DNA of 64,000 bases from contig JAPLOF010000058.1 of assembly GCA_026692665.1 (NCBI GenBank), positions 169,296 to 233,295 of the forward strand, read 5' to 3'. The position numbers and the translations under genes were made by a program. Source of the DNA: Planctomycetota bacterium (GTDB lineage Bacteria; Planctomycetota; UBA1135; GCA-002686595). The notes under the pieces were generated by a model, which was given only the letters and a program-made list of their open reading frames with translations, was not told the origin of the DNA and searched no databases. Below are positions 1 to 13,010 of this stretch, one piece after another; position 1 is the first letter of the stretch; each line of letters starts with the position of its first letter.

Positions 1-72
1 GCGAAACTCTCAGGCAAGAAGGACTCGGGGGCTCATCGACCGACCCTGGAACTCGTCCGTGGAGCCCCGAGG
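1..72 (+). promoter_or_regulatory. Glycine riboswitch, 3' part (cut by window edge)
   Basis: The first 24 bases carry the highly conserved 3' core of the glycine aptamer (GCGAAACTCTCAGGCA followed by GAAGGAC). A strong hairpin follows at once, with 24-34 (CTCGGGGGCTC) pairing with 62-71 (GAGCCCCGAG). The 5' half of the aptamer lies outside the window, so tandem and singlet forms cannot be told apart. No second complete aptamer core is visible downstream, so the hairpin may be the ghost helix of a singlet or the expression platform. It sits 87 nt upstream of gcvT, the classic target, where glycine binding turns on the cleavage system. The hairpin is not followed by a T-run, so control of translation or a ghost-aptamer role is more likely than a simple terminator. 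Confidence 0.85.
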
Positions 73-158
73 GGTGCCGCGGACCGCACAGGGGCGCGAC
101 CGCCAGAGCAGGGCCGCGCCCCTGTCTCGTTTCCAGATCCCCCCACGAGCCCCCCGCG

Positions 159-1256
159 ATGAAGAACACCCCCCTGCAGAGCCGCCACGTCCGGCACGGC
201 GCGCGCCTCGTCGAGTTCGGCGGCTGGCAGATGCCCGTGCAGTACGGGCCGATCCTGGAGGAGGTCACGCGCGTGCGCACGCACGCCGGCCTGTTCGACC
301 TGTCGCACATGGGGCGCGTGCGCGTCACGGGCAAGGACCGCGTCGCCTACCTCGACCGCCTGCTCACGAACCACGTGGCGAAGATCGCGGCCGGCTCGAT
401 CCGCTACGCGCTGTTCTGCCGCGCGGACGGGATGCCGATCGACGACCTGCTCGTGTACCCGGGCGAGGGCGAGGTGTTCCTGGTCGTGAACGCGTCGAAC
501 ACCGACGTCGACCTGGCCTGGATGCGCGAGCACGAGACGGGCTTCGACGTCGTGATCCAGGACCAGACGGACGAGCTGGCGATGATCGCGGTGCAGGGCC
601 CGAAGTCGCGCGAGATCACCGAGCACGTGGTCAAGGGCATCGACCTAGCGAAACTCGGCTACTACAAGTTCGCGTTCGGCACGGTGTGCGGGATCCCGAA
701 CGTGCGCGTCAGCCGCACGGGCTACACGGGCGAGCTCGGGTACGAGCTGTACGTGCCGACGCAGACGGCGGGCCGCGTGTGGGACGAGGTGCTCACCGCG
801 GGCGCCATGCACGAGATCGCGCCGATCGGCTTGGGCGCGCGCGACACGCTGCGCCTCGAGGCCGGGATGCCGCTCTACGGGCACGAGATCGACGCGACGC
901 ACGATCCGATCCAGGCCGGGCTGGAGTTCGGCATCTCCTTCGCCCCCGAGAAGGGCGACTGGATCGGGCGCAGCGCTCTCGAAGCGATCCGCGCGAAGCC
1001 GACGCGGCGCCTCGTCGGCCTGAAGACCGACGGCCCGCGCGCGCCGCGCCAGGGCTACGAGGTCGTCGTGGGCGGGAAGAGCGTCGGGCACGTCGTGTCC
1101 GGCTCCGTCTCCCCCACCTGCAACACGAACATCGGCACCGCCTACGTCCCGGTCGCGCTGGGCGAACCGGGGACGGCGGCCGAGATCGACGTCAAGGGCA
1201 AGCGCCAGCAGGCGACGTTCTGCGCGCTGCCGTTCTTCTCCCGCACCCGCAAGTGA
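159..1256 (+). CDS. gcvT: Aminomethyltransferase, glycine cleavage T protein
   Basis: The 365-aa T protein takes the aminomethyl group from lipoyl-GcvH and passes the methylene to tetrahydrofolate, releasing ammonia. The N-terminus (MKNTPL then SRHV, FGGWQMPVQY) and the DLSHMGR motif match GcvT proteins closely, and the length is normal for the family. The ATG at 159 is chosen because it gives the conserved N-terminus; no clear Shine-Dalgarno precedes it. It is first in gcvT-gcvH-gcvP and lies directly under the glycine riboswitch. The gap to gcvH is 22 nt. Confidence 0.97.
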   Translation: MKNTPLQSRHVRHGARLVEFGGWQMPVQYGPILEEVTRVRTHAGLFDLSHMGRVRVTGKDRVAYLDRLLTNHVAKIAAGSIRYALFCRADGMPIDDLLVYPGEGEVFLVVNASNTDVDLAWMREHETGFDVVIQDQTDELAMIAVQGPKSREITEHVVKGIDLAKLGYYKFAFGTVCGIPNVRVSRTGYTGELGYELYVPTQTAGRVWDEVLTAGAMHEIAPIGLGARDTLRLEAGMPLYGHEIDATHDPIQAGLEFGISFAPEKGDWIGRSALEAIRAKPTRRLVGLKTDGPRAPRQGYEVVVGGKSVGHVVSGSVSPTCNTNIGTAYVPVALGEPGTAAEIDVKGKRQQATFCALPFFSRTRK

Positions 1257-1278
1257 CCCCCCGACCGAGGATCTGACC

Positions 1279-1701
1279 ATGGCTGCACCCTCCACGCGTT
1301 CCACGCGCCCCGACGACCGCAAGTACACCGAAAGCCACGAGTGGGTGAAGGTGGACGGCGAGAACGTGCTCATCGGCATCACCGACTTCGCCATCAACGA
1401 GCTGTGCAACGGCAACGAGGGCGATCTCGTCTACTGCGATCTCCCCGAGGTCGGCCGTGCGCTCGACCAGGGCGAGACCTTCGGCGAGATCGAGTCGGTC
1501 AAGGCCGTGTCGGACCTCTACACGCCGATCGCCGGCGAGGTCGTCGAGATCAATGCGGCGATCGAGGACCACCTCGAGATCCTCTCCAAGGACCCCTGGA
1601 ACCAGGGCTGGCTGGTGAAGATCCGTCCGAACTCGAAGGACAGCCCCAAGATGATGGACGCTCAGGCCTACGAGAAGTTCCTGGCCGAGAAGAAGCACTG
1701 A
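1279..1701 (+). CDS. gcvH: Glycine cleavage H protein (lipoyl carrier)
   Basis: The 140-aa lipoyl carrier shuttles the aminomethyl intermediate between GcvP and GcvT. The lipoyl-lysine motif ESVKAVSD is present with the modified lysine at residue 75, and the YTESHEW N-terminal signature is clear. It has a short extra N-terminal tail of about 13 residues compared with minimal GcvH. A GAGG at 1267-1270, 8 nt before the ATG, is one of the few plausible Shine-Dalgarno sites in the window. It follows gcvT by 22 nt and is probably lipoylated by the LipM-like enzyme at 6101-6829. Confidence 0.97.
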   Translation: MAAPSTRSTRPDDRKYTESHEWVKVDGENVLIGITDFAINELCNGNEGDLVYCDLPEVGRALDQGETFGEIESVKAVSDLYTPIAGEVVEINAAIEDHLEILSKDPWNQGWLVKIRPNSKDSPKMMDAQAYEKFLAEKKH

Positions 1702-1728
1702 GATCCGAGAGGCGAGTGGGGTGCGCCC

Positions 1729-1745
1729 GGCGCGCTGAGCGCGCC
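1729..1745 (+). other. Intergenic hairpin between gcvH and gcvP
   Basis: A perfect 7-bp stem, GGCGCGC and GCGCGCC, with a TGA loop lies in the 160-nt gap between gcvH and gcvP. There is no T-run. It may stabilise the mRNA or tune gcvP relative to gcvT-gcvH. The role is inferred only from its position. Confidence 0.4.
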
Positions 1746-1861
1746 CACGTGTCGACGGAAGGGCCCTGCCGGTTGGATCCACAGGCCCAGTCACGACTCC
1801 CCTCGCCGGTACCGAGGCACATCTCGAAACACACTGGCTCCGCTCCGCTCCGCACCTGCCC

Positions 1862-4786
<2,925 letters not shown>

Positions 4787-4931
4787 GGCCGCGGGAAGGG
4801 CCTGGAGGGGGGGAATTCCCCGAGCGACGGGGATCCGCGGGCCGGCGGTCAACTCCGACGGGGCGCCGGCCGATAGTGCCACGGTTGTCGCCCGACCGGC
4901 CCCGCGCCGGGCCGGGCTTCCGCCTCCCCTC

Positions 4932-6008
4932 ATGCTGGCCTTCCTCAAGCGGCTGTTCGGTCTGGGCACGCCCCAGGCCAAGACTGCGCCTGAACCCCGC
5001 GCGCAGACCGCAACCCGGTCCCCGGTCCGCACGCAGAAGCACGTCGATCACGACGCGATCCCGGGCGCACTTCCCGCCCCGCGCGCCGTCCCGGCCATCG
5101 ACGCCCCGGCGTGCAACAGCGACCTCCTGTCCATGCTGGACGGGCGCGATCACTTCAACGCCACGCTGACCGGCCGCGAGGAGGCCATCCTGGCCGCCGT
5201 CTCGCGCCGCGTGGAGTCGGGCGACCTGGTCCTGCCGGTCCTGGCCGCCACCAGCATGTCGGCCATGGAGATGACGTCGAAGAACACGGCCAGCGTGGCC
5301 GACATCGTCGAGCTCATCGCCCACGACGCCGTGCTCTCGTCGGAGATGCTGCGCGTCGCGAACTCGGCGCTGTACGCCGGCGCGGTCCCGTGCACGACGC
5401 TTCGCGACGCCGTGGTGCGCCTCGGGATGCGCGCCACGCGCTCGATGATCATGTCCGTTTCGATGCGCACGATGCTCCTGCGCGACAAGGCGCTGGCCAA
5501 CATCGCGCTCGAGGTCTGGCGACAGTCCCAGTCGGCCGCTCAGATCGCGCGCGCGATCGCGCCCAGCCTGGGCGTGGACCCGGAACGCGCCTTCCTGATC
5601 GGGCTCTTGCACGACATCGGCAAGGTGGCCCTGCTCGAGACCGTGCGGCGCGAGGTGCGCGACAAGGTCGAGATCCGGCCGTGCCTCCTCGGCCGCGTCT
5701 TCTTCCTGCAGCACGAGCGCGCCGGACAGCGCATCGCGGCGGCCTGGAAGCTGCCCGAGGAGCTGGTCTCCGTGGCGGGCTGCCACCACCACTACGAGCG
5801 CAATCAAGACCACATGCGCAGCGCCGCTCTGGCGCGGCTCGCGCACACACTCGACCTCGTGCTGTCGATCGGCGGCACCGGAGAGGCTCAGAGGCTCGAG
5901 AAGCTGCCCGAGTTCGACGTCTTCGAGGTGCCGATGGAGCGGCGACCGGAGATCCTCGAGATCGTGTGCGAGACCTTCACCGCCGCGCGCGAGACGACGG
6001 CCGGCTGA
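4932..6008 (+). CDS. HDOD domain signalling protein
   Basis: The 358-aa protein has a proline/alanine-rich N-terminal 70 residues and then an HDOD domain (LPVLAA, LLRVANSA-like and GLLHDIGK segments). The HD-type dyad in LHDIGK is retained, whereas many HDOD proteins have lost it, so some phosphohydrolase capacity cannot be excluded. HDOD proteins usually act as output or scaffold modules in signalling. The start at 4932 (MLAFLKRLFGLG) is the first good ATG after gcvP; the reading frame stays open further upstream inside gcvP, but that part looks like shadow. Whether it belongs to the gcv operon is unclear. Confidence 0.85.
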   Translation: MLAFLKRLFGLGTPQAKTAPEPRAQTATRSPVRTQKHVDHDAIPGALPAPRAVPAIDAPACNSDLLSMLDGRDHFNATLTGREEAILAAVSRRVESGDLVLPVLAATSMSAMEMTSKNTASVADIVELIAHDAVLSSEMLRVANSALYAGAVPCTTLRDAVVRLGMRATRSMIMSVSMRTMLLRDKALANIALEVWRQSQSAAQIARAIAPSLGVDPERAFLIGLLHDIGKVALLETVRREVRDKVEIRPCLLGRVFFLQHERAGQRIAAAWKLPEELVSVAGCHHHYERNQDHMRSAALARLAHTLDLVLSIGGTGEAQRLEKLPEFDVFEVPMERRPEILEIVCETFTAARETTAG

Positions 6009-6100
6009 ACCCCGCTCCCGTCGCGCGGAGTCCAAGCGGCCGTAGAGACGAAGGGAGCGGCGGGCGATCGGCTCGAGGCTGCTTCGGCTAGGATGCGCGC

Positions 6101-6829
6101 GTGGAGTCCTGGCGTCTCGTCGTGACGTGGGGCGCCGACCCGAGCTTCAACATGGGGCTCGACGAGGCCCTGCTGGAGGCTGCGGAAGCGCCGCCGACCC
6201 TGCGCCTGTACTCCTGGTCGCCGGACACGCTCTCGCTCGGCTACTTCCAGTCCCTCGCGGACGTGCCCGGACACGATCGCGCGCGCGCCCTGGTGCGGCG
6301 CATCACGGGAGGAGGAGCGATCCACCACGTCCGCGAGCTGACCTTCTCCATCGCCACATCTCTCGACCATCCGATCTACCGCGGGCCCGTGGCCGAATCG
6401 TACGCGCGCGTCCACGCGGCGATCGCCGAGGCCCTGCGCGGAGCCGGCGTCGAGGCGACGCCGCGCGGCACGACGCCGCTCGACTCGGACCGCGCGGGCA
6501 CCGGCATGTGCTTCCACACGTCGACACCGCTGGACCTAGCCTGGGCCGGACGGAAAGGCGTGGGTTCCGCGCAGCGACGCAAGCATGGCCGAGTCGTGCA
6601 CCACGGCTCGATCAAGCTCGGCGACTCCGTGCTCGAGACCGGCGTGGCGACGCTGCCCGGCCGCGGGACGAATCCGGGGCCGGCCGAGATCGGCACGCTG
6701 CTGACGGAGGCCATGGCGAAGCACTTCGACCTCGCGTTCGAACGCGCGGTGCCCGACGCCGTCGAGCGCGGACGCGCGCGGCAACTGGGCGTGCGCTACA
6801 TCGATCCGGCGTTCGTGAGGTCGCGATGA
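6101..6829 (+). CDS. LipM-like octanoyltransferase (BPL/LplA/LipB family)
   Basis: The 242-aa member of the biotin/lipoate protein ligase family probably moves octanoate to GcvH for lipoate synthesis. Motifs seen are VRRITGGGAIHH, then MCFH with Cys137, then GRKGVGSAQRR with Lys152, then VVHHGS. A cysteine about 15 residues before the lysine is the arrangement of Bacillus LipM, whose catalytic cysteine carries the acyl group; LplA ligases lack it. The start is GTG at 6101, preceded by a TAGGAT -10-like element at 6089-6094, only 6 nt away. Its stop overlaps the next ATG (ATGA). Nearness to gcvH supports the role; LplA-type ligase activity is the alternative. Confidence 0.8.
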   Translation: MESWRLVVTWGADPSFNMGLDEALLEAAEAPPTLRLYSWSPDTLSLGYFQSLADVPGHDRARALVRRITGGGAIHHVRELTFSIATSLDHPIYRGPVAESYARVHAAIAEALRGAGVEATPRGTTPLDSDRAGTGMCFHTSTPLDLAWAGRKGVGSAQRRKHGRVVHHGSIKLGDSVLETGVATLPGRGTNPGPAEIGTLLTEAMAKHFDLAFERAVPDAVERGRARQLGVRYIDPAFVRSR

Positions 6830-8373
6830 GCTCCCACGCGCTCCTCCGCCGGGCCTCGCTCCTCCTCGCGCTCGCCGCGCCGGCGCTGCTCGCGACCTGC
6901 GGCCGGCCGCCGGCCCGCCCGAACGTCCTCCTGATCACGATCGACACGTGGCGCGCCGACCGGCTTTCCTGCGCCGGATTCCCGCGCGCCGTCACGCCGA
7001 ACCTCGATCGGCTGGCAGCCGAAGGGCTGCGCTTCACGCACGTCTCCGCGCCGCGCGCGAAGACGACCCCGGCGCTGGCCTCGCTCCTCACCGGGCTCTA
7101 TCCGCACGAGCACGGCGCCCGCGACCTCTTGATGCCGCTCGCCCCCGTGCATCCCCTCCTCGCCGAGCGGATGCGCGCGGCCGGCTGGCGCACCGGGGCG
7201 ATCGTCGGGAACTTCGTGCTGCGCGACGACTTCTCCGGCCTGGCGCGCGGCTTCGACTCGTGGACCGAGGACCTGCCCGACACGCTGGGAGTGCCGCCGG
7301 AAAACGTGCCGCAGCGGACGGCGCGCTCGCTGACCGACGGCGCGCTGGCCGCCCTCGGCCTGGCGCAACCCGTCGGAACTCCCGGACCACGGTCCGCGTT
7401 CACGCGCGGCGATGCGCCCTGGTTCCTCTGGCTGCACTACATGGATCCGCACGGCGTGTACGAGGCGCCGCCCGAGCACCGCGTGTTCGAGCGCGCGGAA
7501 CCGGAGTGGATCCCGCCCGCCCCCGCCCCGCGCGCGGACGGCCTGAATCGGCGCTGGATCGCCGACTACAACGTGCCGCCCGACGCGCGCGCCGCCGATG
7601 GCCGCATCGACGCGGCGCGCGTGCGCGACCGCTACGACGCCGAGGTGCGCTACGCCGACGCGGAGATCGGGCGCCTGCTCGACGCGTTGCGCGCGGCGGG
7701 CCAGCTCGAGAACACGATCGTGGTGGTGACCGCCGACCACGGCGAGAGCCTGGGCGAGCAGGACTACTGGTTCGAGCACGGACGCAACGTGTCCGAGGCC
7801 ACGCTGCGCGTGCCGCTGCTCGTGCGCTGGCCGAAGGACCTCCCGGGCGGACCCGGTGCGGGCGTGCGCGACGTCGACACGAGCCTGTGCGACGTGGCGC
7901 CGACGCTGCTCGATCTGCTCGGGCTGCCGCCGCTCGCGGACTCGGGCGGAACGCGCGGCATCTCGCTGGCGAACACCTGGAAGGCGGGTGGATCGCTGCA
8001 GCGCCCCGTCTTCGCCGAGAAGGTCGATCGCGACGAGAAGGAGGGCGCTGTCCAATCCAAGTCCGTGCGGATCGGCGACTGGAAGTGGATCCGCCGCTTC
8101 GCGCACACGCGCGACTCGGGCTCGGGGAAGGAGCGGCTCGTCACGCTGTCCGACGAGCTGTACGACCTGGCCGCGGACCCGCGCGAGGCAACGAACCTGG
8201 CGGCGAGCCCGCCGCCGCGCGCTCCGGTCGAACGGCTCGTCGCCGAGCTCGTGCGCTTCACGGCGCTCGACGAGCGCTTCCCGGAACTCGGCGCGGTCCT
8301 GCGCGAGCACCGCGACGCGCTCGAGGGCGGCGACGCCGAGACGATCCGGATCCTGAAGGCGCTCGGGTACTGA
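6826..8373 (+). CDS. Sulfatase-like hydrolase, putative lipoprotein, Thr nucleophile
   Basis: The 515-aa alkaline-phosphatase-superfamily hydrolase has a hydrophobic leader ending LLATCGRP, a possible though imperfect lipobox, so it is probably an envelope lipoprotein. Metal-site motifs are present: LLITIDTWRAD near the N-terminus and ADHGESLGEQ with a following FEHG. The sulfatase box, normally C/S-x-P-S-R, reads TTPAL before SLLTG, so residue 80 is Thr and the arginine is replaced. Known relatives with Thr at this site act as phosphodiester, phosphonate or phosphoethanolamine enzymes, so true sulfatase activity is doubtful. Its ATG overlaps the upstream stop. Confidence 0.8.
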   Translation: MSSHALLRRASLLLALAAPALLATCGRPPARPNVLLITIDTWRADRLSCAGFPRAVTPNLDRLAAEGLRFTHVSAPRAKTTPALASLLTGLYPHEHGARDLLMPLAPVHPLLAERMRAAGWRTGAIVGNFVLRDDFSGLARGFDSWTEDLPDTLGVPPENVPQRTARSLTDGALAALGLAQPVGTPGPRSAFTRGDAPWFLWLHYMDPHGVYEAPPEHRVFERAEPEWIPPAPAPRADGLNRRWIADYNVPPDARAADGRIDAARVRDRYDAEVRYADAEIGRLLDALRAAGQLENTIVVVTADHGESLGEQDYWFEHGRNVSEATLRVPLLVRWPKDLPGGPGAGVRDVDTSLCDVAPTLLDLLGLPPLADSGGTRGISLANTWKAGGSLQRPVFAEKVDRDEKEGAVQSKSVRIGDWKWIRRFAHTRDSGSGKERLVTLSDELYDLAADPREATNLAASPPPRAPVERLVAELVRFTALDERFPELGAVLREHRDALEGGDAETIRILKALGY

Positions 8374-8535
8374 ACGCGGGGCTCTCACTCCGCGGCGTCG
8401 TGGCCAGGCTCGATTGCCCGGCGCCTCGCTCCTCGCCAGCGCCGACCCCTCCCTTCCCCGGAGGTCGAAGCGCTGGTCCCCGCGGATCCAGGCTGGCACA
8501 CCCCCAGACTGCGAGCTGGTATCCTCGCACCCTCA

Positions 8536-10926
8536 ATGGATGAGTCCATTCGCCCCTCCAGGGGTACACCGCAAACGGATGGCTCAGGGCAAAGCCGTCA
8601 GAATCCTGCGCGACTCGACGCGTTACCAGCAGAGGCGACGCTTGTCGGCCATTACCGAATTCTCGCGAAGCTCGGCGAGGGCGGAATGGGAGTGGTGTAC
8701 GAAGCGCTTCAAGAGAGCCCACGGCGATCGGTGGCACTCAAGATCGTCCGCGGTGGCGGGCTCGTCGACGCAACCAGCGTCAAGCTCTTCCAGCGCGAGG
8801 CCGAAGCGCTCGCACGTCTCGACCACCCCAACATCGCGGCTATCTACGAGGCCGGGCAAACCGACGAAGGTCAGCACTTCTTCGCGATGGAGCTGGTGCG
8901 CGGCACGACCCTCGATGCCTGGCGCGAACGCCGGCCCGCCGTCGACGCGCACGGCGAGATCGCAGCGCGCCTGAGGATCTTCCGCGCGATCTGTGACGCG
9001 GTCGGCTATGCGCATCAACGCGGCGTGATCCATCGCGACCTGAAGCCGGGCAACATCCTTGTCCCGCACGCACTCGTGACGGATACGAAAACGGCTTCCA
9101 CCGCGGCACTGCCCCTCGTCAAGATCCTCGACTTCGGCCTGGCGCGCATCATCGACAGCGAGGTCGCCGGCGCGAGCATCGCCACGGAACTCGGCGCGAT
9201 CAAGGGCACGCTAGCGTACATGAGTCCGGAGCAGGCGCGCGGCAACCCCGCCGACATCGACACGCGTACGGACGTCTTTGCCCTGGGCGTCATCCTCTAC
9301 GAACTCCTGACTGGGACGCGGCCTCTCGGCATCGCCTCATCTTCGATCGTGGAGGCGCTACGGACGATCTCGGAAGGTGTTGCGATCCCGATCAGGCAGG
9401 CCTGGCCGGCACGAACGCGAATCGACGTCGACCTCGCGACGATCGTGCACAAGGCGCTCGAGAAAGAGCCGGGCGATCGTTACTCGAGCGCCGAGGCGCT
9501 CGCGGAGGACATCGATCGATTCCTCGCATCGCAGCCCATTCGTGCGCGACCGCAGAGCACGATGTATCAGCTGCGCAAGCTGATGGTGCGCCAGAAGGGA
9601 CCATTTGCTGCGGCAGCCCTCGGTCTGGTGATGATCATCGGCTTCGCCCTGGCCATGAGCGTCCTGTACGCCCGTTCCGAGCGCAACCTCGGGCGAGCTC
9701 TGGGCGCGGAGTCCGAAGCCAAGGAGAACTTCCGTCTCGCGCGCGGCGCTGTCGACCGCTACTTCACGACGGTCAGCGAGAATCCCGATCTGCGCGCGCA
9801 CGGCCTCGAACGCCTGCGACGCTCGCTCCTTGAGACCGCGCGCGTCTTCTATACGGACTTCGTGAAGCGACAGAGCGCTCGCACGGACCTGCGCGCGGAA
9901 CTCGGCGGGGCGATGATCCGGCTCGCGAACATGGACCGCGTGCTCGGCAACAGCACCGCGGCCGAGGATGCGGGGCTCGAAGGGCTGCGCATCTACGGCG
10001 CGCTCGCCGCCCAGGATCCGTCGAATCTGCACTACCGTCGAGAACTCGCTGTTCTCCAGAGCAATCTTGGACTCCTGTACGGGGATACCAGCCGCGCCCC
10101 GGAGGCCGAGCTTGCCTTCCGGAGCGCGCTCGAAGTCGACGAAGCGCTCGTGCGGGAAGGCCAGAGCAACGCCGAGGACGACGGACGACGGGCAAATACT
10201 CTCGACAACCTGGCCCTGGTCTACGAGCGCACGATGCGGCTGCCGGAAGCGGAGAAGCTACATCGCGAGGCGGTCGACCTGCGGGAGGCGCTCGTCGCGC
10301 AGCACCCCGAGGAAGAGAGCTTCAGGCTCGAGCTCGTCCAGAGCTACAACAACATGGCCACGCTCTTCGGGAACGCCGGACGGGCGAACGAGGCCGAGCC
10401 GTTCCTCCTGCGCGCGCTGCCGATCGCCGAGAAACTCGTGGCGAGCGCACCCGACAGCCCGCAGTACGAGAATGTGCTGGCGGCGAGCTACAGCAATCTC
10501 GCCGGTGTCCTGATGCTGGATGGCCGACTCGACGAGGCGCGTGGTCACTACCAACGCGAGCTCGAGACGCGCCGGCGTCTCTCGCGCGACCATCCAGCGG
10601 TCATCGAGTACGAGCTCTTCCTCGGCAGCGTGCTCTGCAACCTGGGGGAGCTCGAGGTGCGCTCGGGCCAACCCGCCCTCGCGTTGCCGGCCTTCAACGA
10701 GTCCCTGAGGACCTTCGACACGCTCCTTGCGCGCGATTCGCGGAACACGACTGGTCGCTACTACGCTTCGTACACCCTTTCCTGGCGTGCACGCGCACTC
10801 GAGGAGCTCGCGCGGAAGGAGGAGGCACTTGCCGATTGGGAACGTGCGATCGAGCTCGATGATCGCAACGATCCCGCGCTGCGTGCAGGCCGCGATCGGA
10901 TGAAGAGCGCCTTGACGACGAAGTGA
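8536..10926 (+). CDS. Membrane Ser/Thr protein kinase with TPR-rich C-terminus
   Basis: The 796-aa protein has a Hanks-type kinase domain at about residues 40-335: GEGGMGVVYEA loop, Lys69 in VALK, HRDLKPGN with Asp168, DFG at 199-201 and the SPEQARG activation segment. All catalytic residues are intact. One membrane segment follows at about 350-378, then a largely helical region with tetratricopeptide-like repeats that should lie outside the cytoplasm. This is the common layout of planctomycetal and acidobacterial kinases. A TATCCT -10-like element at 8520-8525 is 10 nt from the ATG. The gap 8374-8535 holds nothing else recognisable. Confidence 0.93.
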   Translation: MDESIRPSRGTPQTDGSGQSRQNPARLDALPAEATLVGHYRILAKLGEGGMGVVYEALQESPRRSVALKIVRGGGLVDATSVKLFQREAEALARLDHPNIAAIYEAGQTDEGQHFFAMELVRGTTLDAWRERRPAVDAHGEIAARLRIFRAICDAVGYAHQRGVIHRDLKPGNILVPHALVTDTKTASTAALPLVKILDFGLARIIDSEVAGASIATELGAIKGTLAYMSPEQARGNPADIDTRTDVFALGVILYELLTGTRPLGIASSSIVEALRTISEGVAIPIRQAWPARTRIDVDLATIVHKALEKEPGDRYSSAEALAEDIDRFLASQPIRARPQSTMYQLRKLMVRQKGPFAAAALGLVMIIGFALAMSVLYARSERNLGRALGAESEAKENFRLARGAVDRYFTTVSENPDLRAHGLERLRRSLLETARVFYTDFVKRQSARTDLRAELGGAMIRLANMDRVLGNSTAAEDAGLEGLRIYGALAAQDPSNLHYRRELAVLQSNLGLLYGDTSRAPEAELAFRSALEVDEALVREGQSNAEDDGRRANTLDNLALVYERTMRLPEAEKLHREAVDLREALVAQHPEEESFRLELVQSYNNMATLFGNAGRANEAEPFLLRALPIAEKLVASAPDSPQYENVLAASYSNLAGVLMLDGRLDEARGHYQRELETRRRLSRDHPAVIEYELFLGSVLCNLGELEVRSGQPALALPAFNESLRTFDTLLARDSRNTTGRYYASYTLSWRARALEELARKEEALADWERAIELDDRNDPALRAGRDRMKSALTTK

Positions 10927-10951
10927 TCGAATCGCAGGCAGCCCGCGGCGC

Positions 10952-11635
10952 CTAGCCCCGTGGAGTTCCCCCCCTACCCCCGAGTTCCGCGAGCACGCGC
11001 GCCGTCTCCGGACACCGCTCCGGTTCCGCGTCGAGCAGGCGCGCCAGCCGCTCCAGATCCGCCGCACCGTCCACGTCGAACGACGCGGGCAGGATCTCGC
11101 AGCGGACACCGGAATCGCGCGCGCGCTCGAGCGTCTGCTCCAGGACGCGGTCCGTGCTCCAGGCGATGTCCGTCAGCAACCCGGGGCACGGCCGCCGCAG
11201 CCCGATCAGGACGTAGCCCCCGTCCTCGGCCGGACCGAGCACGCAATCGGCGCGCTCGAGCGCCTCGAACGCCGTGCGCAGCGTGCTGGCCGCGAGGTGC
11301 GGCGCGTCCGTGCCGATCATCACGGCACGGGTGGCGCCGCCGGCGAACGCGACCTCGAAGGCAGCGCGCATGCGCTGGCCGAGATCGCCCTCGACCTGGG
11401 GCGCGAGCACCGCAGCGGGCGCGACCGCGCGAAACCACTCGGCGCTCTCCGGCGGAGCGTGGCACACGAGGGTCCGCGCGTCGTCGACCGCCGCGCACAC
11501 GGCCAGCGTGTCGCGCACGAACGCATCGGCGAGCCGCGCGACGTCCTCGAGCGAGAGCCCGGTCTCGCGCTGCAGGCGCGTCTTGGCCAGACCGGGCAGA
11601 GGCGCCTTGGCCATGACGATGAGCACGCGCGACAT
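10952..11635 (-). CDS. TIGR04282/DUF2064-type glycosyltransferase
   Basis: The 227-aa GT-A fold protein has the N-terminal MAKAPLPGLAKTRL motif, the GTDAPHL motif and LGPAEDGGYVLIGL, all typical of the family annotated as TIGR04282 (arsenosugar-type) glycosyltransferases or DUF2064. Natural substrates are mostly unknown, so the arsenosugar label should not be taken literally. The ATG at 11635 gives the canonical start. It lies 17 nt downstream of the acyl-CoA dehydrogenase gene on the same strand and probably shares its transcript. It ends 25 nt from the convergent kinase gene with no obvious terminator between them. Confidence 0.85.
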   Translation of the reverse strand: MSRVLIVMAKAPLPGLAKTRLQRETGLSLEDVARLADAFVRDTLAVCAAVDDARTLVCHAPPESAEWFRAVAPAAVLAPQVEGDLGQRMRAAFEVAFAGGATRAVMIGTDAPHLAASTLRTAFEALERADCVLGPAEDGGYVLIGLRRPCPGLLTDIAWSTDRVLEQTLERARDSGVRCEILPASFDVDGAADLERLARLLDAEPERCPETARVLAELGGRGGTPRG

Positions 11636-11652
11636 GGATTCGTCGGCTCCGA

Positions 11653-12801
<1,149 letters not shown>

Positions 12802-13010
12802 GGGGTGCGGTGCGGAGGCCAGGAGAGGGGGTGCGGGGTCGCGCGGCGCGTTTCCGGGAGGAACCTCGGGCACGATCCCTGGTTCATCCCATCCGCAGGA
12901 TGAAGGAGTCCGCCCCGCGATTCCACGGAGCGCGCCCGGAGTCGCGTGCCCCTGCCCGGGAAAACCCCTAAGATCGAGAGCCAGGCCGGACCCGAGAGTC
13001 CGGAACCCCC

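Noticed and set aside
8494..8525. Possible sigma-54 promoter before the TPR kinase
   Set aside because: TGGCAC at 8494-8499 has no GC element at the required distance; a TATCCT -10 element fits better.
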